The notes under the pieces were generated by a model. It worked only from the letters and a program-made list of their open reading frames with translations. It did not search any database and was not told the origin of the DNA. From the NCBI RefSeq assembly GCF_025602895.1, contig NW_026516215.1:310001-374000 (forward strand): a DNA stretch of 64,000 bases, written 5' to 3'. This document shows, piece by piece, positions 47,501 through 59,112 of the stretch (its first letter is position 1; each line of letters opens with the position of its first letter). The DNA is from Polychytrium aggregatum (Eukaryota; Chytridiomycota; Chytridiomycetes; Polychytriales). Both the position numbers and the translations under genes were made by a program.

Positions 47501-49735
47501 CGGTGGAACTCCTGCCTCAGGTGGGCTACGGATGCGCCATCGGCAGAGTTGGCGAGGTTTCTTTGGGGATCGAAAGGTTCTTCGACACATAGGTATCGAC
47601 ACTTGCGCTCGATATCAACATGCCATTCCTTTTCTTGTTTCGTGAGAAGGCGGCCGTGCCGAACGGAGACGACATCCCTTTCATAGTCCAGATCGATTGC
47701 ATAGCGGCGAAAAAATGAAAACAGCAGCGCTCCCAGCGTTTCGTGGTTTGACTTTCCAAACCCGCGCAGAGTCTCGAGATCGTCGGCAAAGGTGCAGTCG
47801 ACTCCGTCGACGATGATGGGCTGGACAGGGATGCTGTTTTTGAGTTTGAAAAAGTACAGCTCGTGGAGGCACGGAAGAATGGGCGGATCGCGCATCTGCA
47901 GAAAATTGAGAACCTAGGGGATGGGGCGGAGCGCAATGGCGACGGATGAGACTGAATTGTAGACAGTGAAACGACCAGGCGGCTCGGATGACAAACGGGA
48001 GCTACGTAGCAGTCGCTACGGTGGAGGAGCTACCAACCATCATGACCCAGCAGTAGCTGCTCAAGGTTCCTCCTTTGGCGGCTATCACACAAGGATGATC
48101 AAAGACGTTAGCGCTAGATAGGTCACGACCGACAGCCACCTTGAACCGAGAGGATATGCATGCGGATGGTAATATCAAGTACACTCTTTGCCGCAACCTT
48201 ACCATCATTCAAGGCCCGCCGCTTGGCCCAGTGCTTGACTATCATGATAATGGGGCGGACGCGAGGATCTATCTCAATATAGGTTCGGATCATATGAGTG
48301 TTGCGCAGGGCAATAAGGTTGTTGACGTTGAGGTCGCAGTACATCATGCTACGATAAACAACAGTGTTAGCTCAGTTCAGATAGTACTGGCTCCAGGAGC
48401 TAGTAAAGATCACCCCCCCCCAGCCAGCAGCCGAATCGAGCAAAGGCCCAAGAGCCCAACCCACATCTACATCCAGCGCAGTCGAGATCAATTGGCAAAA
48501 CTCACTATTCAGGATCGAAGAATTTGCAAATGGGAACTTTGGCGTTGGTTACTGTATAGAGCTTCTTCATTCCGTCTGGGCAGTGAAGGGTTGGAATGAA
48601 TTCGGCATCATTGAGAAGGTGCTCGGACACGTTGCTATCTTGCACCATGTTGCTGCAACGCTGGACGCACTTGCCACCAGCATCCGTCACGAACAAGTTC
48701 TCACAGACTGACAACTGGTTTTTGGCAGCGACACAGTCGATACAGCAAGCGGATCGGCAAAGTATACATACATCGCTTCATGCAGTCTGCCAAGACATGC
48801 ATATTCGATATGCCATTCTTCATATCGTCCCAAGTTGTTTCCACACAAATATCGAGGTCACTTTGATTTGTTCCAAGACCATTAATTGTTGATCTGTCGG
48901 CGGACGCAAGCAGGACAAGAGACGCATAGAAACGGAAGCGTCAGTGAGAGGGGGGGGTGAAATTCCCGTGGAAGGGTCTGCAGAGTACTGGGTGGAGAGC
49001 GCAGAGGTATCATTGGCATCCAGGACCAGATTGATATCCGCCATGCTTGACGCCGATGCAGGCATTATCCATTCAAGTAAATGGTCCAACACCCCTGCCA
49101 AGGGGCGGGTGTACATCGCCAGTGCTTGAAGATAACGACAGAATGCAATGGAGACTGTGCAAGCCATGGATTTGTACCCAAAAACATGTGGCAGAATCAT
49201 CTTGTCGGGCCATTCCTGCTTGAAAATGTTGTGAATCTTGATGGCAAGCTTCTCCTTTGACTTTTGCACCTCGGGAGTGCACATCAGTTTCTATGATAGT
49301 GGCGGGCCGAAGGGGAGAGTGGGTAAGCAGACCAACTCGAGGGGGGGGGAGTACCGTATGTGTCTGGAGACTGAGCCGAATAGCACATCTGGATGAACAA
49401 GAACACTCTCGAGATCGACACATCGACGATACCGACAGCAACTTTGCTGACAACGGCAGCACCGACTGTCATCGAGCAGAAGCAGCCTAATCAACGATTG
49501 CACAGTCCGGCTGTGCGCGCCGGTGCCACAGAGGCATAACTGGCTCATTGCAAGCATCGGTGTCAGAGTCCTCCTTAAATCCCACCTGGGAAAAGTCGTT
49601 GATGTCAAACGTCAGATCCTCCTCAATGTCCGAGCTCAGGTGGGCGGCTGAGTCTGCTGACGAAGGATCCGAGCATGGCGATGATTCAGTTTCGGCAACG
49701 CTTGCTGCTGTGGAGACGATGCTCGTCTCGGCCAT
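44578..49735 (-). CDS. Cid1/TUTase-type terminal nucleotidyltransferase with a long disordered tail
   Basis: Template-independent RNA nucleotidyltransferase (poly(A) or poly(U) polymerase type). The first exon starts MAETSIVSTAASVAETESSP and is acidic. The catalytic core is spread over exons between 49290 and 47600: KLMCTPEVQKSKEKLAIKIH, HVFG followed by ADINLVLDAND (near 49030), KVPICKFFDPE (near 48520), CDLNVNNLIALRNTHMIRTY with IDPRVRPIIMIVKHWAKRRA (near 48300), GGTLSSYCWVMM joined to VLNFLQMRDPPILPCLHELY (acceptor at 47914), and the PAP-associated block TLGALLFSFFRRYAIDLDYE with YLCVEEPFDPQRNLANSADG. The third catalytic Asp (CDLNVNN) is present. The first site reads D-I-N, where D-h-D/E is usual. 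About 900 residues of Ser/Pro/Arg-rich sequence follow, ending with an acidic stretch (EDSDYDEDDEFCDSDED). Exact upstream junctions are not resolved. Confidence 0.85.
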
Positions 49736-51249
49736 CTGGAGATGAAGCCATGATAGCAGCAGTTAAAGGACGAGTTGCTTATCGCAGCATGGGTCATAAT
49801 CGCAGCGATAGTCACAGAGAGCGCCAACATAGCCCGGCATGGCGGATGAGAAAGGCCGAAAAAACCGTCCCCCAGGAGCCTATTGCCGATGCACGGCACA
49901 AAAGCTCGATGGCCTACCATTCTTGATCGGGAAGAGGGATACGACGGGCGAAGGAATGGCCAGAGGCGACGGATCGAAAGAGTGCAACCGGACACAGAGA
50001 GGGCAGCGAATCAACGGCCAAGGACAGAGGACAGGCAGCAGAGGGCAAAGACGGCAGCAGATCGAGACGGTCCGCGGGGCAATCTCTCTGGGCAGGGCAA
50101 CTCCAGCTCGATTCGGCCAGGGACGGATGGATTGACGGGCGACAGGAGACGTTGACGACCAGGAGCCGGGTTGGCGAACAAGACCAACACCAAGCGGATC
50201 TGGCGAGGCCAGAGAGGGGAGCGAGAGCACGGCGAGAGCAGGGCGAGACGAGGTCTGCGGCTGTCGACTGCGACAGTGGCCCGGAGTGAAGGCGGACAGC
50301 GCAGCACGGCGAGTCGCGCGACCCCACAGGGCACAAGGGCGCACCCACCCCAGGCCGCGAGTGCCCATGTGGCCCAGCGGGCAGTACGGGACTGTGCAGA
50401 GGCAATGGGCTGCCAGCCGCACACAGAGACTGCATGCAAGTGTGGGTGCTGTTGCGGTGGGGGGAGCCTTGCCACAGGCTGCGCTGCGTGCGCCGCGCTG
50501 CGATGATCCCCACCCAGCAAGGCGCATGTCACACAACAGAACGCGCGGTCCGCGGCGTGATCCAGCAAGTCCGCCGCGTGTGTCACGCAGAGCCCCGCCA
50601 ATCATCGCCAGCAGGCTTGGTCCGAGCGCGCACTGGGTCAGCACGCCCATTGCTGCCACGCGCCTGTGCGTGGCTTGCAACGGACAGGCGCGCCTGATTC
50701 CTGCAGGAGCACTTTGCTGTGCCTCAGGATCGTGGGAATCGGGGTGCGGAAACAGGCACGGTAGTATCGTGTGCCTGCAGGGCAATGCATGGCTCGAGTC
50801 GATGGTTGACATGACGAGGATCGGCGAATCGCGATAGATGCAGCCACCCCTGAACAAAAGTCAGAGCTGTGGCCAGGAGGCAGATGCCGCGGACACTGTG
50901 CAGTGATGGTGAGATCCAGCATCCGACTTCGACAGCATCCACAGCCATTACCAAAGCTCCCGAGATGACCCGCTCCACTTGTAGTGTGTTCCGAACGATA
51001 GCGACGCCAGGTGCGCGCGACAGTAGACCGATATTTGATGACGGAATCGACAGTACTGCATGAATCACGAGCGATACCCCTGACCAAGGAATTCACGTGT
51101 CGGGGTGTATTCGCTTGATTGCCAACGGTCGTCGCCTCCTGAGCGCCAGCGACGGTGCATCTTCCGTCCCGATTGCGGACTCTGACTCGCGAGCCAGAGG
51201 GGCGTGCTTGCACTGTCATTCAGCAGAGCTGTCCTGTGGACCACGAGCG
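49736..51249. other. Divergent intergenic region between the nucleotidyltransferase and SEC3
   Basis: This 1.5-kb region is flanked by two gene starts. Overlapping Arg/Pro/Ala/Cys-rich frames occupy both strands and show no conserved motif. I searched it by eye for exons of the Sec3 N-terminal PH domain and found none. Confidence 0.5.
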
Positions 51250-54200
51250 ATGGAGGGACAGAACCCAAATGAGGGCCTTGTCGGGGCCCTGTCTAACTCG
51301 TCAAGTCTTCACGAGTCGGCAGAGTTCTATAACGGTAAGTCAATAGCGCTTGAACATAGGCACGCTCAGTATCGGCGGTGATACCCGCTTCGTGTGGCCT
51401 TAACGGAGTGCTAACGCGAATCGCCCACTCGGCCTCCAGCGGTTGTATCCACCGCAAACGTCGACTTGATGGAGGTTCTTCAAGATTTCAATTGGCAGGC
51501 CGGTGGCGACGCTAGCGATCTGGAAACACGACTCAAGAGTGAAGTCCAAGCGATAGAGGCTGTAAGTTGGACCCGAATCGCCGTTGGCTACACGAGCGAC
51601 ATTGGCGACCTCTGAAGATTCGGAGCAAATCCGTCGGTTTGATTCCGAACGAAATAATATATGGGCGACCACGGCCGATTCCTGTTCAATGTAATTTCGA
51701 CGCGAGTTTGCCGAGAATTGATGCATCGATTGCTGGGGGCCTTGCAGTCCAATGTCCACGCCATCATTCAGAGCGAAGAGCAAGCCAACAGTATCGTCGA
51801 GCAGCTCGAGCGAGCCATCATGGAGCTCGATATTATAGACGAGTGGCTCTCGCATTATACACGTCACTTGGATGTAAGTAAACCTCAGTATTCATCGCAG
51901 CCAAAGCCACTGCCGTGATATAGTCTTTCATTCACGGGGCTGATCGCTACCGCTCATTGCCAGGGTATGGGACAAGATGTCCATCAGATTGAAGTCAAAA
52001 ACAAGAGCATGCAAATCGGATCGGCCAACCAGAAACGACTGTTGGAGGAAATGGAGAAGATCATGGTTGGTTGGGCATATGCCATCTGAAGCGGACCATG
52101 GGAACCGCGACTTTGGAGCCTCCTACGGGTGGCTCAGCAATATTTGCAGTCGTATCCATTGTCGCCGCACAGTAAGCGGCTGTCGTGCCCTTTGGCTGGA
52201 GAACGCCCGTGAGTCCTGACACGAACGGCACAAACTCTATCACAGGCAATGATCAGAGTGCCTGGCTTTGTCATTGAGATTCTCCGAAGCGAGCCTCTTG
52301 AGGATGAGGCGAGCGTACTTCAATGCGAAGACGCCATCAATCGGCTAATGCAAGTTACCCAGACTAAATTCGACGATGGTTTGTACTTGGTTTTAGTTGC
52401 TCCGATCAACCTTGCGCCGATCGTCATTGGATTGCGGACAGATAAATCAACCAACAATTTCATAAATAGGCATTGGTGATATGACAGCAATCAAGGAGAA
52501 GATGTCTCTGTATGACGGATACGCGCACCAATTCGGAATGCGTCTGCACAGCTATCTCGAGACGTATTTTGCAACGCAGGTACAGCCGTAGCGACAGCGA
52601 TTTGATCAGATCAGAGGATTGGGAATGAATGCTTCCGAGGGAGCTATTTATCATTTTGTGGGATCATAGCTCTATTGATTAGGAATATGGCAGAGAGCAC
52701 ATTTCTCGCGGTGTGAAGGGTGACTTACATGTGGCTTTGTGGTGCGTCGTGTACCTGTATTCAGCATCAGGGAGTCTGATCATGGAGGGACGATCTTACG
52801 CGAGCCTTTTCCATTTCAGGCCGAGGTTTGGCATCGAGAGTCGGGTCGAATATCGAAAAAGGGAGACCTGAGGATCTGTGGACACGAATCTGTCGAGCTT
52901 GATCTGTACAAGTTTAGGAAACTATTGCGGTGGCTGAAGGGACTCGACGTGCGAAAGCATGTCGACCTACAAATGGTAGGCTATGCACATGTGTGGGCCG
53001 AAACACAAGAGGCAGCGCCGCTCGCCTACTGGAATACTCATTCTCTGGATGCTTTGCACTGGATATTGAATATCAGAGCTACGTTCAAGAGATGGGGCGG
53101 GTCTATCAGAAGGAGACATCCGATCTGATTGAACAGCTGCGAGCTCGAATGAACCGCAAGGTTCCTACTGAGGATCAACAATATTGTATGTATCCCGAAT
53201 CGTTCTGGCTGGCGGTTGGAGTTGCTTTGCACAGAGCGTGGGCATCGTATGCTTTCGGACCACAGTAGTAGCGATGTTCGATGGCGGTTGCATCTCTTGC
53301 TGTCCCCGGGGTAAAAGTTCGAGCCAAGGTTAGCTGGGTGTCGTGGCCAACGCAAGAATCTCGCGCTCAGGGTGGGTTTGGTCTGCGTGGGGCTAATCGG
53401 CAATCATCCTAACCGCGACGCACCTGAACGTGACTCCCTGGGAAAGTGTTTTATGTTCCGAACACGGCATCGCTTTCAAACACCATATCTTCATCGGCGA
53501 CAAGTGCAATCAAATCCATTGGGATATCCGGATCCCGTGGAAACCTCTCGATCCTCGCCAACGAAAAGAATTCGAAGCCCGAGAAGCGAGGTCTGAGGGA
53601 CCGACACAGGAGAAAAGGGACCAAGGATTCAGTGGACTCAGGCGCAACTGAGGATGAGGAAGACGATGGGGCATCACAAAAGGACGGCCGTTCTCTCCGA
53701 AGAAAATCAGAAGCTGGTGACGGAAAGTGGAGTCGCGGTTATGCCTCGAGTAGCATGGCCAGCTTGGATGTTGGATTGGAGGATAGAATGACTCCTGACC
53801 AGGTGAGGACCTTCGGTGGTACGAGCCACCTTGTCTCAGCAGATGTGGACGGATGTACAGAACAACACGATCGATAATCAGTGACACGGGCCAATCGGAT
53901 GTGGTGGCATGGAGCCGCAATCGTATCAAGCGCTGATAGTACCACCACTTTGTGATCCAAGGCCCTTGGTCACGCTCTCTCGGTTATAGTGCCGATAATC
54001 ATCAGAGAACAAAACTTCATGACTGATCTCTTCGGGCTGAGTAAGTCATTCGAAGAGAGCGACTCGAAATCGTGGCAAGAAACCTTAGATCGTCCACGGC
54101 CCGCATCCAAGGATGTCAAAACATCAAAACGTATACAGTGAGCATTTGGAATCAGCACTCTTTGGCCGTGATTCTGGCAAAAAAAGACGAGCAGAGGGCG

Positions 54201-55751
54201 GGGGCCTGGAGAAACAGATTGGAGGCTTCTACATAAGAGAAAAATATTCAACGAGCACCCAGGAATCTAATCACGAGTGACTCTCGTCATAGCGAATTGG
54301 TTGGAAGGATGTTTTCAGAAGCAAAGGAATTTCTGAGTAACATGATCGAGGCCGCTATCAAATATGATCAAACATTTTCAGTTGGAATGATGGTTCGGAT
54401 TGAAGAGCATATGAAGGAAACCGACTCGGCCGCATATTCATTATTGTTCGAGACGCTGGATGCAGTACATAAGAAGGCGTCGTCGATATTTGAAAAGTTT
54501 GTGGTAGGAGGTCCCAAATGCCCAAGCGGAGCCGCATGGGAGTGTGTGGATGACGAGTATTGTGGAATAGAAATGATCTCACAAACCAAAATGCTGCTCT
54601 GGAAACAGGATGAGCAGCTCAAGGGCATTGAGGAGACCAAGGTCAACTTTAAAAAGCGAACCGGTATACTGCCATTTATACGAACATTTCCGGTATGCAC
54701 GTCATTCGCTTGGAATAGTATCGCAACAAATACTCCCAGGAATGGAATGTGACCTTATAATGCAGATAATTGGGATTGATGATGGCGGAGTATGGAAGCT
54801 AGTACGTCGACAGCCGACCTCGAGTTGGATATGAAAGCGTATCCACGGAGACAAGGCTTATTGGATTTGTACATACCACACAGCATTTTGTTGATCGAAT
54901 GGAAGGGTGCCTCGAGGATTCAGACGGCCCAGCTCGACAGGGAGTTTGTCGAGCATATGAGAGAATAGTTCAAAAAATCATGGAAACCTTGAATGATGTG
55001 GCGAGAGAAGTCGCCGCGGACTCGAAATTGTCAAATGACGATAAGGAACAGCTAAACATACATATCATCAACGTTGGTACGACTAGAACCTCATGATGGA
55101 TGATGATGATGATGGCGATGATGATTGTGGTGATTTATGGATTCGATTCACTTTCAATTGCAGAAAATATGCATCACTTTTACTCGGAGGTCAGGGCACG
55201 GAAAGTGGTGTTCATGGACCCATTCGTGAAACAAACCAAGACTCTATATGACATTAGCCTATTAAGCTATGGAAAAGCGGTGATCAGAAAGCCACTAGGG
55301 AAGCTCTTTGAATTTTTCGAAGGAATCGACGAGCTCTTGGAAAATCACATAACTCCTGAAGAGATAAGCTTCAGACTGCAATACAACAAATCGGCTCTGA
55401 AGGACGTGCTGAAGCGCTACCCAGGAAAGGAGGTCTGGTTAACATGATGAAAATAGCGAAGACACAGTAGCAGAGGAGCGGGAGAATAGTAACTGAGCTG
55501 AATAGAGTCCTGAACTTGCATCGTAGATCCGCAAGGGATTGGAGAGCCTCTATAAGCGGGTTGAGAAACACTTTCCGTCTGAAAACGGCTTGCTTCAAGT
55601 AGCATGGCGGGGCATCCAAGAAGAATTTACCCGACAGCTTCGAAAATACGAAGATACGATGGCGCGGTGCTACCCTGATAGTGGGCTGAAGATCGAATTT
55701 ACAATGGACGAATTGTTGGGCTACTTTTCTGACTTGGCGCGGGCCCATTAA
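51250..55751 (+). CDS. SEC3: Exocyst complex subunit Sec3 (EXOC1), no PH domain found
   Basis: Landmark subunit of the exocyst, which tethers secretory vesicles at the plasma membrane. About a dozen exons. First: 51250-51334 (MEGQNPNEGLVGALSNSSSL), then AVVSTANVDLMEVLQDFNWQ, and SNVHAIIQSEEQANSIVEQL with IMELDIIDEWLSHYTRHLD, GMGQDVHQIEVKNKSMQIGS and NQKRLLEEMEKIM. Next come PGFVIEILRSEPLEDEAS, MTAIKEKMSLYDGYAHQFG, LRICGHESVELDLYKFRKLL and a linker rich in charged residues. The C-terminal half holds GRMFSEAKEFLSNMIEAAI, ENMHHFYSEVRARKVVFMDP and ESLYKRVEKHFPSENGLLQV. It ends MARCYPDSGLKIEF and LLGYFSDLARAH. These blocks follow the coiled-coil and CAZ-type C-terminal parts of Sec3 in order. The yeast protein's N-terminal PH domain, which binds PIP2 and Rho GTPases, is not visible upstream. 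A short ATG/GAT repeat sits in the intron at 55095-55125. Confidence 0.9.
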
Positions 55752-56448
55752 ACAGCATGAATGGAGAACGACAGAGTGGAGCAATAGGATTATTGAAGCC
55801 GAATGGGAACCAGAAGTATAAAGAAGCGTCCTACTTTTCAATCGTGAGTGAAGCTCGCTGATGTGAATCATAAAACTAGGACCATCCGCTTGGTTATGTG
55901 GTTGTGGACTTTGGAGTAACGGAATGAGTAAAGGATCGGAATGAGAAAGTGGATGCTCAGAGAGTTGATATAATTGATATATGGATACACTCGATATATT
56001 CAAAACTAACCACTTACTGGGAGCCGGAGAGGGATAAGGGCCCGAACGAGTCGACAGGGAGCTTTCGGACTTAAAATTTGCTCCAAAGCTGTCAGGAAAG
56101 CTGAGCCATTATGGAGTGGATGCAAGGGTGGAGTTGCGATGGGGGACAGTATGAGAGAGGGACGGGATTGTGTGAAATACACTGCGATTGATCACTCGAA
56201 ATTATTGTTCTGTCAGAAAATCCACTCTTGATATAGTATCTGGTATATGCCGGCTTCGAATACGACTGAAAGACACCCCACATCCGCAACCTGATTCGAG
56301 TTATGGACGTGCTATAGGAAACCAGAACGTTGACGCTGTTGGGATCACGACTCACATTTGACAAATGGGCTTGGCGTCATGAGAAAAGGACACATGAAGA
56401 GTACAACGCGGATCAATGGGGCAAGCCCAAATATATGCAAAACAAAGA
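55752..56448. other. Intergenic, AT-richer flank of the transposon nest
   Basis: This stretch between the Sec3 stop and the first inferred LTR shows no conserved frame. Confidence 0.5.
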
Positions 56449-56704
56449 TCTGTGAGAAGGTACTGATGTTTTGCATGTAGGGGCAACTGTAACGGACGTA
56501 TATTCAGGAGGTGGGTCAACGGGGCGAACAGGAAGGCGAGATGAACAGAAGACTCGTCTTTCTGGGTCCTTCCGGTGCTGGGGCATCGCCCTTTATATAT
56601 CGTGAGAACCCAGCAAACCGCAGTGGTGGTGGTGTGGAGAGTCTCCTCGCTCGCGTGCACGACCCAGCCCTCGCGACATGTGGCGACTGGACCGAGTCGT
56701 CACA
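56449..56704 (-). mobile_element. Element A: probable 3' LTR of a Ty3/gypsy element
   Basis: On the minus strand the chromodomain frame of element A stops at 56717. A purine-rich tract (GAAGGAGGGAGTGA) follows and then TGTGACGACT, a plausible LTR start whose inverted complement could be TGTGAG at 56449. A TATA-like ATATATAAAG lies inside. The outer boundary is a guess from the terminal TG/CA only. Confidence 0.45.
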
Positions 56705-56716
56705 TCACTCCCTCCT

Positions 56717-56996
56717 TCACCGATTGCGAGACCTGGATACCGGCTTTGGCTTGTCCGGGAATCGCTGGTGGAACTCCTCCACCAGTTCCGGAGCGCACAT
56801 CACATTTGCGGGCGGTTCCCAGGTGGATTCCGACATTGGGTATCCTTTCCAGGATACCAAGTAAAGCATCCCACGACCTTGTTTCTTCGAGTCCAATATT
56901 TCATCAACCTTATACTCGATATTGTCCTCGACTTCAACTGGCGGTGGGGGTGGGATGATACGATTGGGGATGAGTGAGGTCACGTGGGGGTCTAGC
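56717..56996 (-). pseudogene. Element A: truncated integrase C-terminal chromodomain
   Basis: A chromodomain of chromovirus type: YKVDEILDSKK, LYLVSWKGYPMSESTWEPP and LVEEFHQRFPDKPK. The frame is cut at its upstream side by the LTR of element B at 56997, so everything encoding protease, RT and integrase core is missing here and would lie beyond the nest. Confidence 0.85.
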
Positions 56997-57787
56997 TGTT
57001 AGAGTCCGAAGGGGACTCAACGGCAAAAGAAGAAGTGAGCTCGAAGTGAGCTCAGGGAAGGCAAGGGTAAAGTCCGAAGTGGACTCGGAGAGGGAGCGAG
57101 GGAAGCAAAGATCCGTTCAAGATAAGACTAGTCTCGAAATGAGACGTGAGGAACACTCAGAGAATAAAGTAGAAGGCACTTTATTTAGTCCTATTTTGAA
57201 CGCTGAGGTTCGACTACACATCGCGGGGGTCAGGCTATTTATAGACAAGTCCGGACTTGGCAGCGAAGGGCGGCCAAGGGAGGGAAAAGTGGGCGATCGA
57301 GCAGGGCGAAGGGGGCGATGCACGAACGAGGGCCGAGAAGGACCACCGAGACAGGCAGAGAACCAAAGCGAGGGAGGCGCAAGCAAAAGCGAAGCACCTG
57401 GCAGGAGAAACGTGCAAAGGCGAAGCAATGTGACTCAACGTCCAAGAAGCGGATTGGTCAAGTATAAGGTTGGGGCAAATGCATGCGAGATGAACAAGAG
57501 ATCGGGGCGGTCAGGCAGGTCATGAGTCACCGGTGGTGGGACACATGACCGGCAGCCGAATTGCAACCAATCGCAGCAAGGCGCGTGCACAAACAAACCG
57601 GCGCGTGCGAAGAAGACAAAGGAAGCGGAGCAGCGCGGGGAAACGGAAGTGCGGAAGGAGCGGAAATGGCAGGCAAAAGGCGGAAAATTGGAGGGGAACT
57701 GCAAAGCTACACACAAACAAACAGAAAGGCAAAAGAACAGCCAAGTGTGCAGTCAAAGTGGAGAACAAGCAGAAGCTATCCCTAACA
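56997..57787 (-). mobile_element. Element B: 3' LTR (791 bp)
   Basis: The ends are TGTTAG and CTAACA, a perfect 6-bp inverted terminus. On the minus strand it directly follows a polypurine tract (GGAAGGGGATGA) after the pol stop. A TATA core, TCTATAAATAGCC, lies at 57233-57246 (reverse orientation). Confidence 0.8.
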
Positions 57788-57799
57788 TCATCCCCTTCC

Positions 57800-58693
57800 T
57801 TAGCGACGAACTCCGGGCGTCGCCTTCGGCTTTGAGGGATAGCGAAGGTGGAAGTCAGCAACAAGATCAGTGGCGTGGGAAACATTGGCAGCGGGCTCCC
57901 AAGACCGGTCAGTCTCGGAATAGCCCTTCCACTGAACCAAGTACTGTAAGCGACCACGGAAGAGCCGAGAATCGAGAACAGTCTCGACCTCAAACTCTTC
58001 CTGGGAGTCAACAAGAATGGGTGGAGGTTCGGGTTGGGTGAACTCGGGAACAATGTCCTTCGTTCGGGGTTCAAGGAGGGATACATGAAAGACGGGGTGG
58101 ACTTTGAGTGTGGAAGGGAGTTTAAGTTCAAAGGCAACGGGGTTGATGCGGCGAAGAACTTTAAAGGGGCCAAGCTTTTTCTGATCAAGCTTGTTGGAGG
58201 GACGAAGGGTGCGGATGTGGCGACGATCAAGAAAAACGAGGTCGCCAACGGAGATGTCGGGAGTGGGGAGACGGGATTTGTTGGCCTGCAAAGTGTAGGA
58301 CTCTTGGGCAACCCGGAGGTTGGCCTTGAGATCCTCGAGAACGGTCTGAAGTCGGTCGACACGTTCTTCGGCAGAGGGCACAACAGAAGGATCACGGATG
58401 ATGGAGGGATCAAAAATGGGGTGATGGCCATGGACTGCAAAGAAGGGAGTCATGCCAGTGGAGGTGTTTTCCGAGTTGTTGTAAGTGAACTCGGCAAGGG
58501 GAAGGTGAAGGGTCCAGTCGTCTTGCAGGTAATTGCAATGGATACGCAAATACTGCTCGATGACCTGGTTGAGAACCTCGGTCGAACCGTCGGTCTCGGG
58601 GTGGAAGGCAGAAGAAAGGGAAATCTTCGTCTTCAGAAGCTCATTGAAGCGCCTCCAGAAGGCCGAAGTAAACTGAGTTCCTCGGTCCGAAAC
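57800..58693 (-). pseudogene. Element B: pol fragment, integrase C terminus plus chromodomain
   Basis: An open frame of 298 codons runs from VSDRGTQFTSAFWRRF and FHPETDGSTEVLNQVIEQYL through the GPY/F-like region (DQKKLGPFKVLRRINP, HPVFHVSLLEP) to a chromodomain (EVETVLDSRLFRGRLQYLV, SETDRSWEPA). It has no stop inside, but it is cut at the second catalytic Asp region of the integrase by the LTR of element C at 58694. The upstream part of B is not in the window. Confidence 0.9.
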
Positions 58694-59112
58694 TGTAAGG
58701 AGTGAACAAGCGCAAGGACGAAGACCAAGTGCTTGGTATGAGCTTTATTAGCTTTTAGCCCCGAACACCAAAGAACAAGTTTTGTTCGAACTGGTGTTCA
58801 ACATAGGCTCAGACATGCAGGGCTATTTATAGACCGGGAGAAGGTCGAGGGGCAAAAGTGGGCGAGAAGGGTGGAGCATCACAGAGAAGCGAGAAGGGGG
58901 TGCGAGAGTGGCTGGTGTGCAAGCGAGAGAGGCTTGGCACAGCCCGGGGACATGTGCCGAGCGGTGGGGGAGGCAGGAAACCAGTAGACGCGGGTGGCAA
59001 CGGCGCGTGCTCATGCATGGGGGCAAACAAACACGTGGGGACTCATGATTGGTGCGGAGGGCGAGAGCATGCGGGACAATCTCATTGGTCCGTTGTGATG
59101 CTGGTCATCACA
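58694..59112 (-). mobile_element. Element C: 3' LTR (419 bp) inserted in element B
   Basis: Reading the minus strand, pol ends at 59113, where a polypurine tract (AAGGAGGAGATAG) abuts TGTGATGACC at 59112. The LTR ends in CTTACA at 58694. The same 14-bp TATA core as in B lies at 58821-58834. The candidate target-site sequence next to it is GAAAC (58689-58693); its partner copy would be beyond the right edge. Confidence 0.85.

Noticed and set aside
44578-49735. Possible separate second gene for the long Ser/Pro-rich C-terminal part of the nucleotidyltransferase
   Set aside because: It is continuous in one open exon with the PAP-associated block, without an intervening stop or start context that would favour a split.
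57520-58440. 306-codon minus-strand frame overlapping element B
   Set aside because: It is a shadow frame of the integrase/chromodomain frame and the LTR; the other frame carries the conserved motifs.
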